Source of the DNA: Porphyromonadaceae bacterium COT-184 OH4590
GTDB taxonomy: Bacteria; Bacteroidota; Bacteroidia; Bacteroidales; Paludibacteraceae
Assembly: GCA_000768855.1 (NCBI GenBank)
Contig: JRAN01000079.1
Span: 1-54,118, forward strand
Direction of reading: 5' to 3'
DNA: 54,118 nt
This document shows, piece by piece, positions 18,821-28,633 of this stretch (position 1 is its first letter; each line of letters begins with the position of its first letter). Made by a program: the position numbers and the translations under genes. The notes under the pieces were generated by a model, which saw only the letters and a program-made list of their open reading frames with translations, did not search any database and had not been told where the DNA came from.

Positions 18821-19396
18821 ATGATACAAAGACATATTGACGACCAACTGAAAGAAGCGGTACGTATTCTGAGAGCAGGCGGAGTAATACTCTACCCTAC
18901 CGATACTATATGGGGTATCGGCTGTGATGCTACTAACAATCAGGCGGTAGAACGAATTTTTGATATAAAAAATCGCCCTACATCGAAGTCGATGATAGTG
19001 CTTATAGATAATGTCGCCAAAACTTCTATCTATGTAGATGATATGCCCGATGTGGCTTGGGATTTGGTAGAGTACGCCACTGAACCGCTTACTGTAATCT
19101 ACCAAAGAGGCAAAAACTTGGCTTCTAATGTCATAAATGAAGATGGCAGTATAGCTATTCGCGTAACGAAAGAGGATATTTCATCGTCACTTTGTCGTAT
19201 GTTGGGACGTCCGCTTGTATCTACCTCTGCTAATCTAAGTGGCGAACCAACAGCAAATACATTCGCCTCAATATCCGACAAAATCAAACAATCGGTCGAT
19301 TATATCGTACCTTTTAGACAAAACGAAAAAAACACCCCACTGCCCTCACGAATTATCAAACTAAACAATGACGGAGTATTTAAGACAATAAGATAA
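18821..19396 (+). CDS. L-threonylcarbamoyladenylate synthase (YrdC/Sua5 family)
   Basis: A 191-residue enzyme that makes threonylcarbamoyl-AMP from threonine, bicarbonate and ATP, for the t6A37 modification of ANN-decoding tRNAs. It has LYPTDTIWGIGCDA (about 21-34), KNRPTSKSMIVLI (about 50-62), SIAIRV near 107 and the conserved PLVSTSANLSGEP (about 130-142). It lacks the extra Sua5 C-terminal domain, so it is the short TsaC/YrdC form. It converges on pnp across a shared terminator. Confidence 0.93.
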   Translation: MIQRHIDDQLKEAVRILRAGGVILYPTDTIWGIGCDATNNQAVERIFDIKNRPTSKSMIVLIDNVAKTSIYVDDMPDVAWDLVEYATEPLTVIYQRGKNLASNVINEDGSIAIRVTKEDISSSLCRMLGRPLVSTSANLSGEPTANTFASISDKIKQSVDYIVPFRQNEKNTPLPSRIIKLNNDGVFKTIR

Positions 19397-19466
19397 ATCG
19401 CATGAAATAAACCCAATTTTACCTACATTTCAATTAATTTTTGCTTATAAATAAAAACCACAAAAC

Positions 19467-19502
19467 AAAATAAGAGAAAGACACTAATCTTTCTCTTATT
19501 TT
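19467..19502. terminator. Bidirectional terminator between the YrdC gene and pnp
   Basis: AAAATAAGAGAAAGA and its exact reverse complement flank a 6-nt loop (15 bp, no mismatch). A/T runs on both sides let it act on both strands. Confidence 0.9.
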
Positions 19503-19507
19503 GGGAT

Positions 19508-21733
19508 TTATTGTCTATCGCGTTGCCCGCGTGATTTATCACGATTGTCACGCCTACGTTCTCTATTTTTGGGTTTGTCGTCCGATTTGGCAGGACGCGG
19601 AGCAGGCTCTACCCAGCCCTCCGGAGTCTCTTTGAGCACACGAGACGAAAGTCTAAACTTACCTGATTTGTCGATGTCGAGCAGTTTCACATCGAAAGTA
19701 TCGCCCTCTTTAATACCTGTCTCTTCGATAGTTGCATACTTGTTGTAATCAATCTCCGATATATGCAACAAGCCCTCTTTGCCAGGCATAAACTCCACAA
19801 ACACACCATAAGGCATCACCGACTTAACTGTAGAAGAGTAAATTTTGCCCGCTTCGGGGAGTTCGGTAATACGTTTTATCTTAGCCATCGCAGCTTCGAT
19901 AGAGTCGCGGTTGGCAGCTGCTATCTCCACAATACCGATTTCGCCCTCTTCCTCAATAGATATAGTAGCACCGGTATCAGCCTGTATGCCCTGGATAATC
20001 TTACCTCCGGGTCCAATAACGGCTCCGATAAGTTCTTTGGGAATATGTATAACCTCTATACGTGGTACATGTGGTTTGAGGTCGGCACGTGGTTCGGCAA
20101 TAGTTTCTGTGATTTTATCCAAAATATGCATGCGTCCCTCTTTGGCTTGACGCAGAGCATTTTCGAGTATCTCATACGAAAGCCCATCTACCTTTATATC
20201 CATCTGTGTGGCAGTGATACCGTCGCGTGTACCTGTAACTTTGAAGTCCATATCGCCGAGGTGGTCTTCGTCGCCAAGTATGTCGGAGAGTACGGCATAG
20301 TTTTTACCCTTATTCTCCGATATAAGACCCATAGCTATACCCGACACAGGCTTTGAGATAGGCACACCTGCATCCATCAGAGCCAATGTACCGGCACACA
20401 CTGTTGCCATCGACGATGAACCATTACTCTCAAGTATGTCTGATACGATACGCATACAATATTTATAATCGTTAGGAATAACAGGCTTCAACGCTCTAAG
20501 AGCAAGGTTGCCGTGTCCTACCTCACGTCTGCCTACTCCACGCGAAGGGCGAGCCTCTCCGGTAGAGAATGGCGGAAAGTTGTAGTGCAACAAGAAACGG
20601 TCGGTGCCTGTATATAAAGCCTCGTCAATAATCTTTTCGTCGAGCTTGGTACCAAGTGTAACAGTCGAAAGACTCTGCGTTTCACCACGAGTGAATATAG
20701 CAGAGCCGTGTGCAGCGGGTAGGTAATCAACCTCTGCCCATATTGGACGGATTTGATTGGTCTTTCTGCCGTCGAGACGCTTGCCCTCATCGAGAATAGC
20801 ACGTCGCATAGCGTCTTTTTCCACATCGTGGTAATATCTTTTTACCAATGCCTTTCTTTCGTCGGTTAGCTCCTCTTCGGGTATAGTTGCAAGATATTCA
20901 TCTACAATATCTTTGAAAGCTTGTGCTCTTTCGTGCTTGTTATCGTTGCCCGAAGCAGCTACAGCATAAGCCTTTTGATATGTCTTTTGACGAACGTCGT
21001 TTCTCAAATCTTCGTCATTATCTTCGTGGCAATATTCACGTTTAAGGGTTTTACCCACAGCCTCCATAAGTTCGAGTTGAACTTTGCACTGCGGTTTGAT
21101 AGCATCGTGAGCTGCTTTAATAGCATCAAGAAGTACCTCTTCGGACACCTCTTTCATCTCGCCTTCTACCATCATAATATTGTCTAATGTGGCAGCCACT
21201 ATAAGCTCCAAGTCGGCATCTTTGAGTTGCTCAATAGTAGGGTTTATCACAAACCGACCATCAATACGAGCCACTCTAACCTCCGATATTGGGCCATTAA
21301 AAGGAATATCCGACACAGCCAAAGCAGCCGACGCAGCCAAGCCCGCAAGGGCATCAGGAGCATCTACGCCGTCAGCAGAATAGAGGGTTACGTTTACAAA
21401 AGTCTCCGCATGATAGTCGTCGGGGAATAGAGGACGTAATGCTCTATCCACAAGGCGAGAGATTAGAATTTCGTAGTCTGAGGGTCTGCCCTCGCGTCTT
21501 AGGAATCCACCGGGGAAACGACCACAAGCAGAAAATTTCTCTTTGTAATCGACCGAAAGTGGCATAAAATCTATGCCCGGATTTGCCTCCTGAGCAGAGC
21601 AAACGGTGGCAAGAAGCATAGTTTTGCCCATTGTTACCATTACGGCACCGTCGGCTTGTTTTGCCAACTTACCTGTCTCAATGGTGATAGTTCTACCGTC
21701 GGGCAGTGTGACGGTTCTTGTAATTACATTCAT
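19508..21733 (-). CDS. pnp: Polynucleotide phosphorylase
   Basis: A 741-residue trimeric 3'-5' exoribonuclease that degrades RNA phosphorolytically. Two RNase PH domains are present: the first with [15 protein letters not shown] near 75-90, and the second with [15 protein letters not shown] near 350 and [10 protein letters not shown] near 410. A KH domain ([14 protein letters not shown] near 570) and an S1 domain ([20 protein letters not shown] near 640) follow. The tail after residue 700 is short and very basic, rich in Arg, Asp and Lys ([18 protein letters not shown]), which probably binds RNA. It has its own promoter. Confidence 0.97.
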   Translation of the reverse strand: MNVITRTVTLPDGRTITIETGKLAKQADGAVMVTMGKTMLLATVCSAQEANPGIDFMPLSVDYKEKFSACGRFPGGFLRREGRPSDYEILISRLVDRALRPLFPDDYHAETFVNVTLYSADGVDAPDALAGLAASAALAVSDIPFNGPISEVRVARIDGRFVINPTIEQLKDADLELIVAATLDNIMMVEGEMKEVSEEVLLDAIKAAHDAIKPQCKVQLELMEAVGKTLKREYCHEDNDEDLRNDVRQKTYQKAYAVAASGNDNKHERAQAFKDIVDEYLATIPEEELTDERKALVKRYYHDVEKDAMRRAILDEGKRLDGRKTNQIRPIWAEVDYLPAAHGSAIFTRGETQSLSTVTLGTKLDEKIIDEALYTGTDRFLLHYNFPPFSTGEARPSRGVGRREVGHGNLALRALKPVIPNDYKYCMRIVSDILESNGSSSMATVCAGTLALMDAGVPISKPVSGIAMGLISENKGKNYAVLSDILGDEDHLGDMDFKVTGTRDGITATQMDIKVDGLSYEILENALRQAKEGRMHILDKITETIAEPRADLKPHVPRIEVIHIPKELIGAVIGPGGKIIQGIQADTGATISIEEEGEIGIVEIAAANRDSIEAAMAKIKRITELPEAGKIYSSTVKSVMPYGVFVEFMPGKEGLLHISEIDYNKYATIEETGIKEGDTFDVKLLDIDKSGKFRLSSRVLKETPEGWVEPAPRPAKSDDKPKNRERRRDNRDKSRGQRDRQ

Positions 21734-21774
21734 AAATTACTGAATTATTTATTTTTACTCTTATTAAAATCGTA

Positions 21775-21782
21775 CAAAGGTA
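21775..21782 (-). promoter_or_regulatory. -7 promoter element for pnp
   Basis: The minus strand reads TACCTTTG, 41 bp upstream of the pnp start. Confidence 0.55.
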
Positions 21783-21943
21783 ATACTTTTTTCGAGTTTC
21801 TGAATACCAATATTTGTATATCGACAAAAAAATTAGACACTCAACTTATTTTTTATTGGCTAACTAACTGTATTGCTTTTTCTAATTGAACCCACTCGAC
21901 AAATAAATTGTAGGAAATGTATGGTAAAAACAAAAAAACTTTG

Positions 21944-21951
21944 TAAATTTG
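21944..21951 (+). promoter_or_regulatory. -7 promoter element for the 22 kb TPR gene
   Basis: TAAATTTG lies about 103 bp before the ATG at 22055, giving a roughly 95-nt leader. Confidence 0.5.
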
Positions 21952-22054
21952 CAATCTTTTTGCAGATTAAACTTTCTATTTGTATTTATCTCAAACAATC
22001 TAAAACAATATAGTTAAACTTAAAAAACTGAATTAATAAAAAAATCATTTAAAA

Positions 22055-23812
22055 ATGAAGAAAATCTTTTTAATCTTGGGTGTTATAACCCTCTCTTATG
22101 CGGTTTTTGCACAGGACAATTCTAAAGGAATAGAGTATTACGAAGCTGGTCTATTCGACTTTGCAAAAACTTATTTCGAACAACAAAAAAACACAAACGC
22201 CGATATTCAGTCGGAAAAATATTACTACTTAGGTCTCATCTCTATTGCGGAAAATACCGACTCGGCAAGCTATTTTTTTGAAAAATCTGTTTTGGCAAAC
22301 ATCAAATCTCCTTGGGGATACATCGGCAAAGGACTTATTTATTTAAGTGAGTCTAACGAAAAAGAAGCTACCACTGCATTCAAAAAAGCGGAGTCGCTGG
22401 GCAAAAAAAATGCTGCTGTGCCGGTAAATATTGCAAAAGCCTATTTTTCGCAAAAAAATAAGGATAAAGCCAAAGAATTTATTGCTAAGGCAAAAAAGCT
22501 AAACCCAAACTATTCGGGTATATACCTTACCGAAGGTGATTTTCTTATGGAAGAAAACCTCGTGGGCGATGCAATGGGTAAATACGAACAGGCTCAATAT
22601 TTCAATACAACCGACAAACTATCAACCTTAAAGCTTGCCCGTATGTATGTAAAAATGAATCGTAACGATTTGGCTTTAGACCAGCTCAATTCGATTTTTG
22701 CCACCGATGCAAACAACATACCTGCTACTATAGTTTTTGGCGAAATCAAAAATGCTGAAGGCAAGTTCAAAGAGGCAATCACAGCTTTCGAAAAGGTTAT
22801 TGCAGCGGGCAATGCTCCAATCAATATTTACGAGCGTTATGCGCAAGCTCTATATTTCGACAAACAATATGCTAAGTCATTGGAACAAACCGTATATTGC
22901 CTAAAACAAAACCCCGGCAATTTGACCACTATTCGTATCAATGCTTATAATAATTATGAGTTGGGCAATTATCAGGAGACTCTCTCCAGATTGGATAACC
23001 TTATGTCTATAGCAAATCCTAAAAATATCATATATCTCGACTATATAACGTATGGCGATGTATTAACCAAAGTTACCCCAAAAACTGTAACAAGTAAAAA
23101 TAGTCAGGATACTATTGATTATGTTGTTGCCAGACGCAAAATTACAGAATCGTACGAAAAAGCTATCCAACTAAGACCCGAAATAGCAGATACTTACAAA
23201 CAGTTTGCCACATCTTATTATTCGTTTTTTGAATATGCTAAAGCTATTCCTTTGTACGAAAAATACTTTGAGCTCAACCCAAACTATTTGACTATGGATA
23301 TGTTTACATATTCTGACGCAAGTCTTAATACAGCAAAAATACATTTGGCAGAATACTCTCGCAACAAAGACAAATTTACTCCGGAGCAATTGGCTAATAA
23401 CAAAGCTAATTTTATGACTTATATCAACAAAGGTGTAGAGGCAAACAATAAAATAATTGAGAGAGCACCCGACTTATACCTCGGATATTACGGCAAAGCA
23501 CGCATCAATGCATTGGTAGATGACTACGAAAGAATAGGTAACGGCAAGGTACCGGGTATAGCAAAAGAGTCTTTTGAAGAGGCAATAACCAAAATGTTGG
23601 AACAAAACCAAGATCAAAAACTAAACAACAATATTATCGAAGGCTACAACTATCTAAGTGCTTATTATATAAGCAATGGTGATGTAAAAAACACTATCGA
23701 TGTAAATCAAAAAATACTTTTGGTAGATGCAAACAACGAAAGAGCTGCTTATGTTTTGCAACAGCTAAATGCACCAAGAACACCTGCTGCTCCCAAGACA
23801 AATAAAAAATAA
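22055..23812 (+). CDS. Exported tetratricopeptide-repeat protein
   Basis: A 585-residue protein with signal peptide MKKIFLILGVITLSYAVFAQ. It then has a long series of TPR-like helical pairs: YYEAGLFDFAKTYFEQQ, GEIKNAEGKFKEAITAFEKV, YAQALYFDKQYAKSLEQ, and ATSYYSFFEYAKAIPLYEKYF near 385. It ends in a Pro/Lys tail. It is probably a periplasmic scaffold; the partner is not identifiable. It has its own promoter and terminator, and the export signal and repeats are clear. Confidence 0.85.
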   Translation: MKKIFLILGVITLSYAVFAQDNSKGIEYYEAGLFDFAKTYFEQQKNTNADIQSEKYYYLGLISIAENTDSASYFFEKSVLANIKSPWGYIGKGLIYLSESNEKEATTAFKKAESLGKKNAAVPVNIAKAYFSQKNKDKAKEFIAKAKKLNPNYSGIYLTEGDFLMEENLVGDAMGKYEQAQYFNTTDKLSTLKLARMYVKMNRNDLALDQLNSIFATDANNIPATIVFGEIKNAEGKFKEAITAFEKVIAAGNAPINIYERYAQALYFDKQYAKSLEQTVYCLKQNPGNLTTIRINAYNNYELGNYQETLSRLDNLMSIANPKNIIYLDYITYGDVLTKVTPKTVTSKNSQDTIDYVVARRKITESYEKAIQLRPEIADTYKQFATSYYSFFEYAKAIPLYEKYFELNPNYLTMDMFTYSDASLNTAKIHLAEYSRNKDKFTPEQLANNKANFMTYINKGVEANNKIIERAPDLYLGYYGKARINALVDDYERIGNGKVPGIAKESFEEAITKMLEQNQDQKLNNNIIEGYNYLSAYYISNGDVKNTIDVNQKILLVDANNERAAYVLQQLNAPRTPAAPKTNKK

Positions 23813-23831
23813 TTTTTTTCATAACATATTG

Positions 23832-23868
23832 GTTTTCGCCACTAAACCTGATAGTTAGTGGCGAAAAT
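23832..23868 (+). terminator. Terminator hairpin after the TPR gene
   Basis: TTTTCGCCACTAA and TTAGTGGCGAAAA form a 13-bp perfect stem; the following T tract is short and broken. Confidence 0.75.
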
Positions 23869-23912
23869 CTTTTATAATCAATATTTTATATTTAAACAAA
23901 AAACAACCAATT

Positions 23913-24623
23913 ATGAACCGTATTCCAACACCACACATTGAAGCCAAACTTGGCGACATAGCCAAAACCGTTATAATGGCGGGCGACCCACTTAGAGCAA
24001 AATTTATGGCAGAGAAATATCTCGAAAATCCCGTTCAGTACAACAATGTACGCGGAATGCTCGGATATACAGGCATATACAATGGCAAACGTGTCTCTAT
24101 TCAGGGACACGGTATGGGTATACCATCGATTGGAATTTATACCTACGAGCTGTTTAACTTCTATGAGGTAGATACTATTATCCGTGTCGGTTCGGCGGGG
24201 GCAATCGACAACGACCTCAATATCGGCGATATAGTAATGGGTATGGGTGCTTGCACCAACTCAAACTATGCCAGTCAGTACAATCTTAGCGGCACTTACG
24301 CTCCGATAGCTGATTTCGAGCTTTTGCGACGTGCTGCCGACGAAGCCCAAAAACGTGGCTACCGCTACAAAGTAGGCAACCTCTACTCGTCAGATACATT
24401 CTACGACGACGACCAGACTGCCCTAAAACAGTGGCAAAAAATGGGCGTTTTGGCAGTAGAGATGGAGGCTCCGGCTCTATATATGAACGCCGCCAGAGCA
24501 GGCAAAAAGGCATTGTGTATCTGCACTATATCCGACTGTCCTTTCAAAAATGTTGCCACAACCTCGCAAGAACGACAAACCGCCTTTACAAATATGATGG
24601 AGGTGGCTTTGGCATTGATTTAA
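23913..24623 (+). CDS. deoD: Purine nucleoside phosphorylase, DeoD type
   Basis: A 236-residue enzyme that splits purine (deoxy)ribonucleosides with phosphate, in salvage. The phosphate site is [12 protein letters not shown] (about 23-34). [14 protein letters not shown] (about 68-81) and the phosphate-binding IRVGSAGAI (about 89-97) follow. The nucleoside pocket has [10 protein letters not shown] near 177-186, and the catalytic Asp lies in CTISDCPF near 202. Length and motifs fit the hexameric bacterial class. It is a single gene with its own terminator. Confidence 0.96.
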   Translation: MNRIPTPHIEAKLGDIAKTVIMAGDPLRAKFMAEKYLENPVQYNNVRGMLGYTGIYNGKRVSIQGHGMGIPSIGIYTYELFNFYEVDTIIRVGSAGAIDNDLNIGDIVMGMGACTNSNYASQYNLSGTYAPIADFELLRRAADEAQKRGYRYKVGNLYSSDTFYDDDQTALKQWQKMGVLAVEMEAPALYMNAARAGKKALCICTISDCPFKNVATTSQERQTAFTNMMEVALALI

Positions 24624-24664
24624 GGTCGGATTAATCGAATAGATTAAATAGCAAAATTATTATT

Positions 24665-24692
24665 AAATCCCTACTATTGTGGGGATTTTTTT
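24665..24692 (+). terminator. Intrinsic terminator of deoD
   Basis: AATCCCTAC and GTGGGGATT form a 9-bp stem with one G-U pair, then a T run. Confidence 0.85.
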
Positions 24693-24931
24693 CAAATATT
24701 TTAACCGTTAAGTATTTGTAAATGTATCACTTAATTCATATTACGCATTAGAAAAATATGTACTGTTGGAATGTGGCAACATCTCATTTGGGGCTATCTA
24801 CCCCAAGCTAAAAGCAAAGAATACATTAGTGGAACTTTGATACGCTTGACGGTTGATAATATTGAAACATATCAAAAACACTTCTATTGCATAATCCATG
24901 TTTAAACTATCGTTGGTATCGAATATTTTTG
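24693..24931. other. Intergenic DNA between deoD and the putative small RNA
   Basis: No coding frame is seen. It contains the hairpin GGGG-CTATCTA-CCCC near 24796-24810, which resembles a sequence at 36831-36846, and otherwise nothing recognised. Confidence 0.5.
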
Positions 24932-24939
24932 TACCTTTG
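24932..24939 (+). promoter_or_regulatory. -7 promoter element for a putative small RNA
   Basis: TACCTTTG, with TTGG at 24913-24916 as a loose -33 element, 140 bp upstream of the next gene and before a terminator. Confidence 0.45.
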
Positions 24940-24944
24940 CCTCC

Positions 24945-25033
24945 AAAAACACAAACTGATAACATAATACAAAACAGATAATTAACTCATTAACAATAAA
25001 AAAATTGGGTTAGCTTTCAACTCAATTTTTTTT
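24945..25033 (+). ncRNA. Putative small non-coding RNA or attenuated leader
   Basis: A promoter-like element (24932-24939) and an intrinsic terminator (25002-25033) bracket about 90 nt without a meaningful open frame. A second promoter element (25036-25043) follows the terminator and serves the HU/SPOR gene. The unpaired body is A-rich. The elements are seen; transcription as an independent RNA is inference. Confidence 0.35.
25002..25033 (+). terminator. Intrinsic terminator upstream of the HU/SPOR gene
   Basis: AAATTGGGTT and AACTCAATTT form a 10-bp stem with one G-U pair and a 7-nt loop, followed by a T run. It ends just before the next promoter. Confidence 0.7.
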
Positions 25034-25035
25034 GT

Positions 25036-25043
25036 TATCTTTG
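25036..25043 (+). promoter_or_regulatory. -7 promoter element for the HU/SPOR gene
   Basis: TATCTTTG lies 29 bp before the ATG at 25072. Confidence 0.55.
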
Positions 25044-25071
25044 CTAAATAAAAATAAGAGGCAAACAGTTT

Positions 25072-26013
25072 ATGAATTTTCTTGCAGAACATATTGAGAA
25101 ACTACTGATTAGCAACGACTGTGTGGTAGTTAGTTCGCTTGGCGGTTTTATCAAAAACAGAAAAACCGCTGCCATTATGGGCAATCGGATAGTACCGCCA
25201 ATGGTCGAAATATCGTTCAACTCGATGCTCCGACACGACGATGGTCTGCTATGCTCGTTGATAGCCGAAGAGAACGATATATCGTACAAATCGGCACTGG
25301 CACTGATGAATAGGTATATCGAGGAATTCCGCCAAAGACTGATAAACGAGAAAAACGTAGTATTTGGCAATATCGGACTGTTTACTTATGTAGATGATAC
25401 CGTTATATTTACTCCTTACGAGGCAAACTATTTACCCGAAAATTTCGGACTTGCACCAATAGAGGTTGAAGAGCGTCGCAGAGTGCAAAAGATAGGCGAA
25501 ACCATTGAATTTGACAACGATAGCATTACCATAAACATTACCGAAATAAAGCAAAAAGTAGTACGATATGCCGCAATGGTGGCTGTGGTAATGCTTGTGG
25601 CTATATTTGTACCAAAAGCCTCTAAAACAACACAATACGCTGGATTTATGGTTAACAAAAACGACATTTCGGTCGAAAAAAAGCGTTTGGCGAGCGATAA
25701 AGCTTTAGCCGATTTTGCCAAAACTATTGATAAGCCATTACCACAAACCAACGAACCGATAGCAGATGCAAAGCCGCAGGTAGAGCAGTCGAGGAACTAT
25801 CACTTGGTAGTAGCAAGTTTTTATCAAATGAATCAAGCCGAAGAGTTTTGTGCCGAAAACCAAGATAAATTTGGGAATATCAGCATATTAAAATCGAACG
25901 ACACACCTGCCAAATATCGCTGTATCACAGGCTCTTATACATCGGAGCAAGAGGCTAATGCAAGCAAAACAGAAGCAAACAGGGCATCGTGGGTGCTTTT
26001 CCAAAGGCAATAA
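25072..26013 (+). CDS. HU-like/SPOR membrane protein
   Basis: A 313-residue protein resembling Bacteroidota cell-division proteins that join an HU-like (HU-CCDC81) N-terminus to a C-terminal SPOR domain. The N-terminal domain (about 1-125) has SSLGGFIKNRKTA and VVFGNIGLF. One membrane helix follows at about 163-181 (VVRYAAMVAVVMLVAIFVP), then a linker. A SPOR-like domain spans about 240-313 (NYHLVVASFYQMNQAEEFC). This topology puts the HU-like part in the cytoplasm and the glycan-binding part in the periplasm. It ends 45 bp before dnaX. The family comparison is from memory; the membrane helix is clear. Confidence 0.75.
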   Translation: MNFLAEHIEKLLISNDCVVVSSLGGFIKNRKTAAIMGNRIVPPMVEISFNSMLRHDDGLLCSLIAEENDISYKSALALMNRYIEEFRQRLINEKNVVFGNIGLFTYVDDTVIFTPYEANYLPENFGLAPIEVEERRRVQKIGETIEFDNDSITINITEIKQKVVRYAAMVAVVMLVAIFVPKASKTTQYAGFMVNKNDISVEKKRLASDKALADFAKTIDKPLPQTNEPIADAKPQVEQSRNYHLVVASFYQMNQAEEFCAENQDKFGNISILKSNDTPAKYRCITGSYTSEQEANASKTEANRASWVLFQRQ

Positions 26014-26057
26014 TAAGGAGTTAAAAACAAATAGTTAAATATTTAAATATCAGCCTT

Positions 26058-27821
26058 ATGGAGCAGTATATAGTATCGGCAAGAAAATATCGTCCGGCAA
26101 CATTTCGTTCGGTAATAGGGCAGGCTTCGCTCACTACCACGCTAAAAAATGCCATTACCACGCAACACTTGGCACATGCTTATCTCTTTTGCGGACCCAG
26201 AGGTGTGGGTAAAACCACTTGTGCCCGTATATTTGCCAAAACTATCAACTGCTCAAACCTTTTGGAATCGGGCGAAGCCTGCAACGAGTGCGAAAGTTGT
26301 GTCAGTTTCAACGAACAACGTTCGCTCAATATCTTCGAAATGGATGCCGCATCAAACAACTCTGTCGATGACATACGCGAACTTGTAAGGCAAGTGATGA
26401 TACCGCCACAGATAGGTAAATATCGTGTCTATATCATCGACGAGGTACATATGCTATCAACACCTGCATTCAATGCATTCCTCAAAACACTCGAAGAACC
26501 ACCCGAATACGCTATATTTATACTCGCTACCACCGAAAAACACAAGATATTGCCCACAATCATATCGCGTTGTCAGGTGTACGACTTCAATCGTATTCAA
26601 GTGACCGACACCGTAGATTATTTAAAATATGTGGCTGAAAACGAACATATTACAGCAGAAACCGAAGCTTTGGAGGTAATAGCTCAAAAAGCCGACGGAG
26701 CTATGCGCGATGCTCTGTCAATATTCGACCAAATAGTATCGTATTGTGGCAAAGATATTAAATATAAGGATGTTATACAGATACTCAATGTACTCGACTA
26801 TGAGTATTATCTGCAACTTGTAGATGGATTTTTGCAAGGCGATGTAATAGGCTCGCTTTTGATATTTGATAAAATAATAAATAAAGGATTTGACGTTCAG
26901 AGTTTTGTATCGGGGCTTTCGAGCCATATTCGCGACCTGCTTGTAGCTCAAAACGAAAAGAGTCTTAAGTTGCTGCAGGTCAGCGATGGCATAAAACAAC
27001 AATACAGCGAACAGGCCAAATATTGTCCGCCGATATTCTTATTCCGAGCTTTAGAACTAACCGTACAATGCGAGCTAAACTATAAGACAAGCAAAAACAA
27101 ACGATTGTTGGTAGAGCTTATGCTCATAAAGATTTGCCAACTGATAGAGACCCCCGAAAAAAAAAACATTAGCTCAACAGCTATCAAGAAAATAGAGTCT
27201 CAAAATCCTATTAATCAACCCTCTAAACCTATAGGAACACCTCGTCCGACAACTAATGATAGCAACGGGACAGAACCTGCCGTAGCACAACCTCAACCAA
27301 CACAGAGAGTTCAACCACAGGCAGAGACACAACAGCAAAAGCCTATATCAAAGCCGACAAGCGGTGTGCTTAATCTGTCGTCGATATTATCGAACAAACC
27401 GGAGACAAAAACTGTTGCCTCCGTCGCCACCAATACACTTACACCTCAAAATGAGCTATCTAAAAACGGCAATTTTACCGAAAAGCAGCTACAAGAGGTT
27501 TGGGCAGAGTATGCCGAGAGTGTTAGCGAGCGTACTTTTTTCTCTAAATATGTGTTGGAAATAACGCCAAAGAGAGAGGGAACAAACTGCCTGATAGACG
27601 TTATCAGCGAACAGCAGTTCAAAGAGTTTACCGACAACAAAGCCAATATAGAACGTTTTCTGTCGGAAAGGCTCGGTTCGAACATCAAACTACTTATCAA
27701 CAAATGCGAGGTGGAGCATACTAAAATAGTATCGCCCGAGGATATGCTCAAAAATATGGTTGCCAAAAATGACAACCTGCAAGATTTAATCAACAAATTG
27801 AATCTGGAGATAGATTATTAA
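26058..27821 (+). CDS. dnaX: DNA polymerase III subunit tau/gamma
   Basis: A 587-residue clamp-loader ATPase. Walker A is GPRGVGKTT (46-54). The zinc module is C65, C75, C78 and C81, Walker B is YIIDEVHML near 123-131, and sensor 1 is FILATTEKH. Domains I-III end near residue 366 and are followed by a Pro/Gln-rich linker and a tau-like C-terminal domain from about 470. At the domain III/linker boundary, codons 367-370 contain ten consecutive A residues (27157-27166). A -1 shift there gives Lys-His-stop after residue 369, and a +1 shift stops ten codons on. That would make a gamma-like product of about 371-379 residues. The enzyme call is firm; two-product expression is inference. Confidence 0.96.
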   Translation: MEQYIVSARKYRPATFRSVIGQASLTTTLKNAITTQHLAHAYLFCGPRGVGKTTCARIFAKTINCSNLLESGEACNECESCVSFNEQRSLNIFEMDAASNNSVDDIRELVRQVMIPPQIGKYRVYIIDEVHMLSTPAFNAFLKTLEEPPEYAIFILATTEKHKILPTIISRCQVYDFNRIQVTDTVDYLKYVAENEHITAETEALEVIAQKADGAMRDALSIFDQIVSYCGKDIKYKDVIQILNVLDYEYYLQLVDGFLQGDVIGSLLIFDKIINKGFDVQSFVSGLSSHIRDLLVAQNEKSLKLLQVSDGIKQQYSEQAKYCPPIFLFRALELTVQCELNYKTSKNKRLLVELMLIKICQLIETPEKKNISSTAIKKIESQNPINQPSKPIGTPRPTTNDSNGTEPAVAQPQPTQRVQPQAETQQQKPISKPTSGVLNLSSILSNKPETKTVASVATNTLTPQNELSKNGNFTEKQLQEVWAEYAESVSERTFFSKYVLEITPKREGTNCLIDVISEQQFKEFTDNKANIERFLSERLGSNIKLLINKCEVEHTKIVSPEDMLKNMVAKNDNLQDLINKLNLEIDY

Positions 27822-27860
27822 AAACATTGTATCTCCAAAATCGAATCTAAAAAATATTAT

Positions 27861-27868
27861 TACCTTTA
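27861..27868 (+). promoter_or_regulatory. -7-like element for the ABC ATPase gene
   Basis: TACCTTTA, one base off TAnnTTTG, 29 bp before the ATG at 27897. Confidence 0.35.
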
Positions 27869-27896
27869 CAAGACACACAATATAACAAAATATATT

Positions 27897-28592
27897 ATGA
27901 TAGAAGTAAGCAATTTGCGTAAAACATATAACGATATTACAGTATTGGATATTCCGCAACTGACCATTACCAAAGGCGAAAGTTTTGGACTGGTCGGCAA
28001 TAATGGTGCAGGTAAAACTACATTTTTTCGGCTTATCTTGGATTTGATAGAGGCCACATCGGGCGAGGTAAAAATCAATGATTTGCCTGTTGCACGCCGA
28101 GACGATTGGAAGTCGTCGGTTGGCTCTTTTCTTGACGAAGGTTTTTTGATTGATTTTCTTACTCCGGATGAGTTTTTCGATTTTACAGGTAAAATATACG
28201 GACAGTCAAAAGGCGATATTTCTGCATTTTTGTCCTCAATGGAAGATTTTTTTAATGGCGAAATAGTAGGTAACAAAAAATTTATCAGAGACCTGTCGAA
28301 AGGTAATCAGAAAAAGGTAGGTATAGCCGCCGCTCTTATCGGCAACCCGCAGATATTGATACTTGATGAGCCATTCACCGCTCTCGACCCTTCGTCTCAA
28401 ATACGCCTAAAACGTATGCTTAACGAATTGCAAAGTACTCGGGAAATCACTATCCTAATATCAAGTCACGATTTGAACCACATAACAGAGGTGTGCAAAC
28501 GTACCGTGATACTCGAAAAAGGACATATTGTAAAGGATATTAAAACCTCGGACAACACACTTAAAGAACTCGAATCATACTTTATGGTATAA
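27897..28592 (+). CDS. ABC transporter ATP-binding protein, no adjacent permease
   Basis: A 231-residue ATPase subunit with Walker A GNNGAGKTT (about 38-46), signature DLSKGNQKKVGIA near 137, Walker B ILILDEPFTALD near 155 and switch His in LISSHDLN near 190. The signature reads LSKGN instead of LSGGQ, as in several ABC-2 exporter ATPases. No membrane subunit lies on either side, since folC starts 41 bp downstream. The partner must be encoded elsewhere, and the substrate is unknown. Confidence 0.88.
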   Translation: MIEVSNLRKTYNDITVLDIPQLTITKGESFGLVGNNGAGKTTFFRLILDLIEATSGEVKINDLPVARRDDWKSSVGSFLDEGFLIDFLTPDEFFDFTGKIYGQSKGDISAFLSSMEDFFNGEIVGNKKFIRDLSKGNQKKVGIAAALIGNPQILILDEPFTALDPSSQIRLKRMLNELQSTREITILISSHDLNHITEVCKRTVILEKGHIVKDIKTSDNTLKELESYFMV

Positions 28593-28633
28593 AGTATGGC
28601 ACACTATGTATCAACAATATAGAGCTTAGACAG

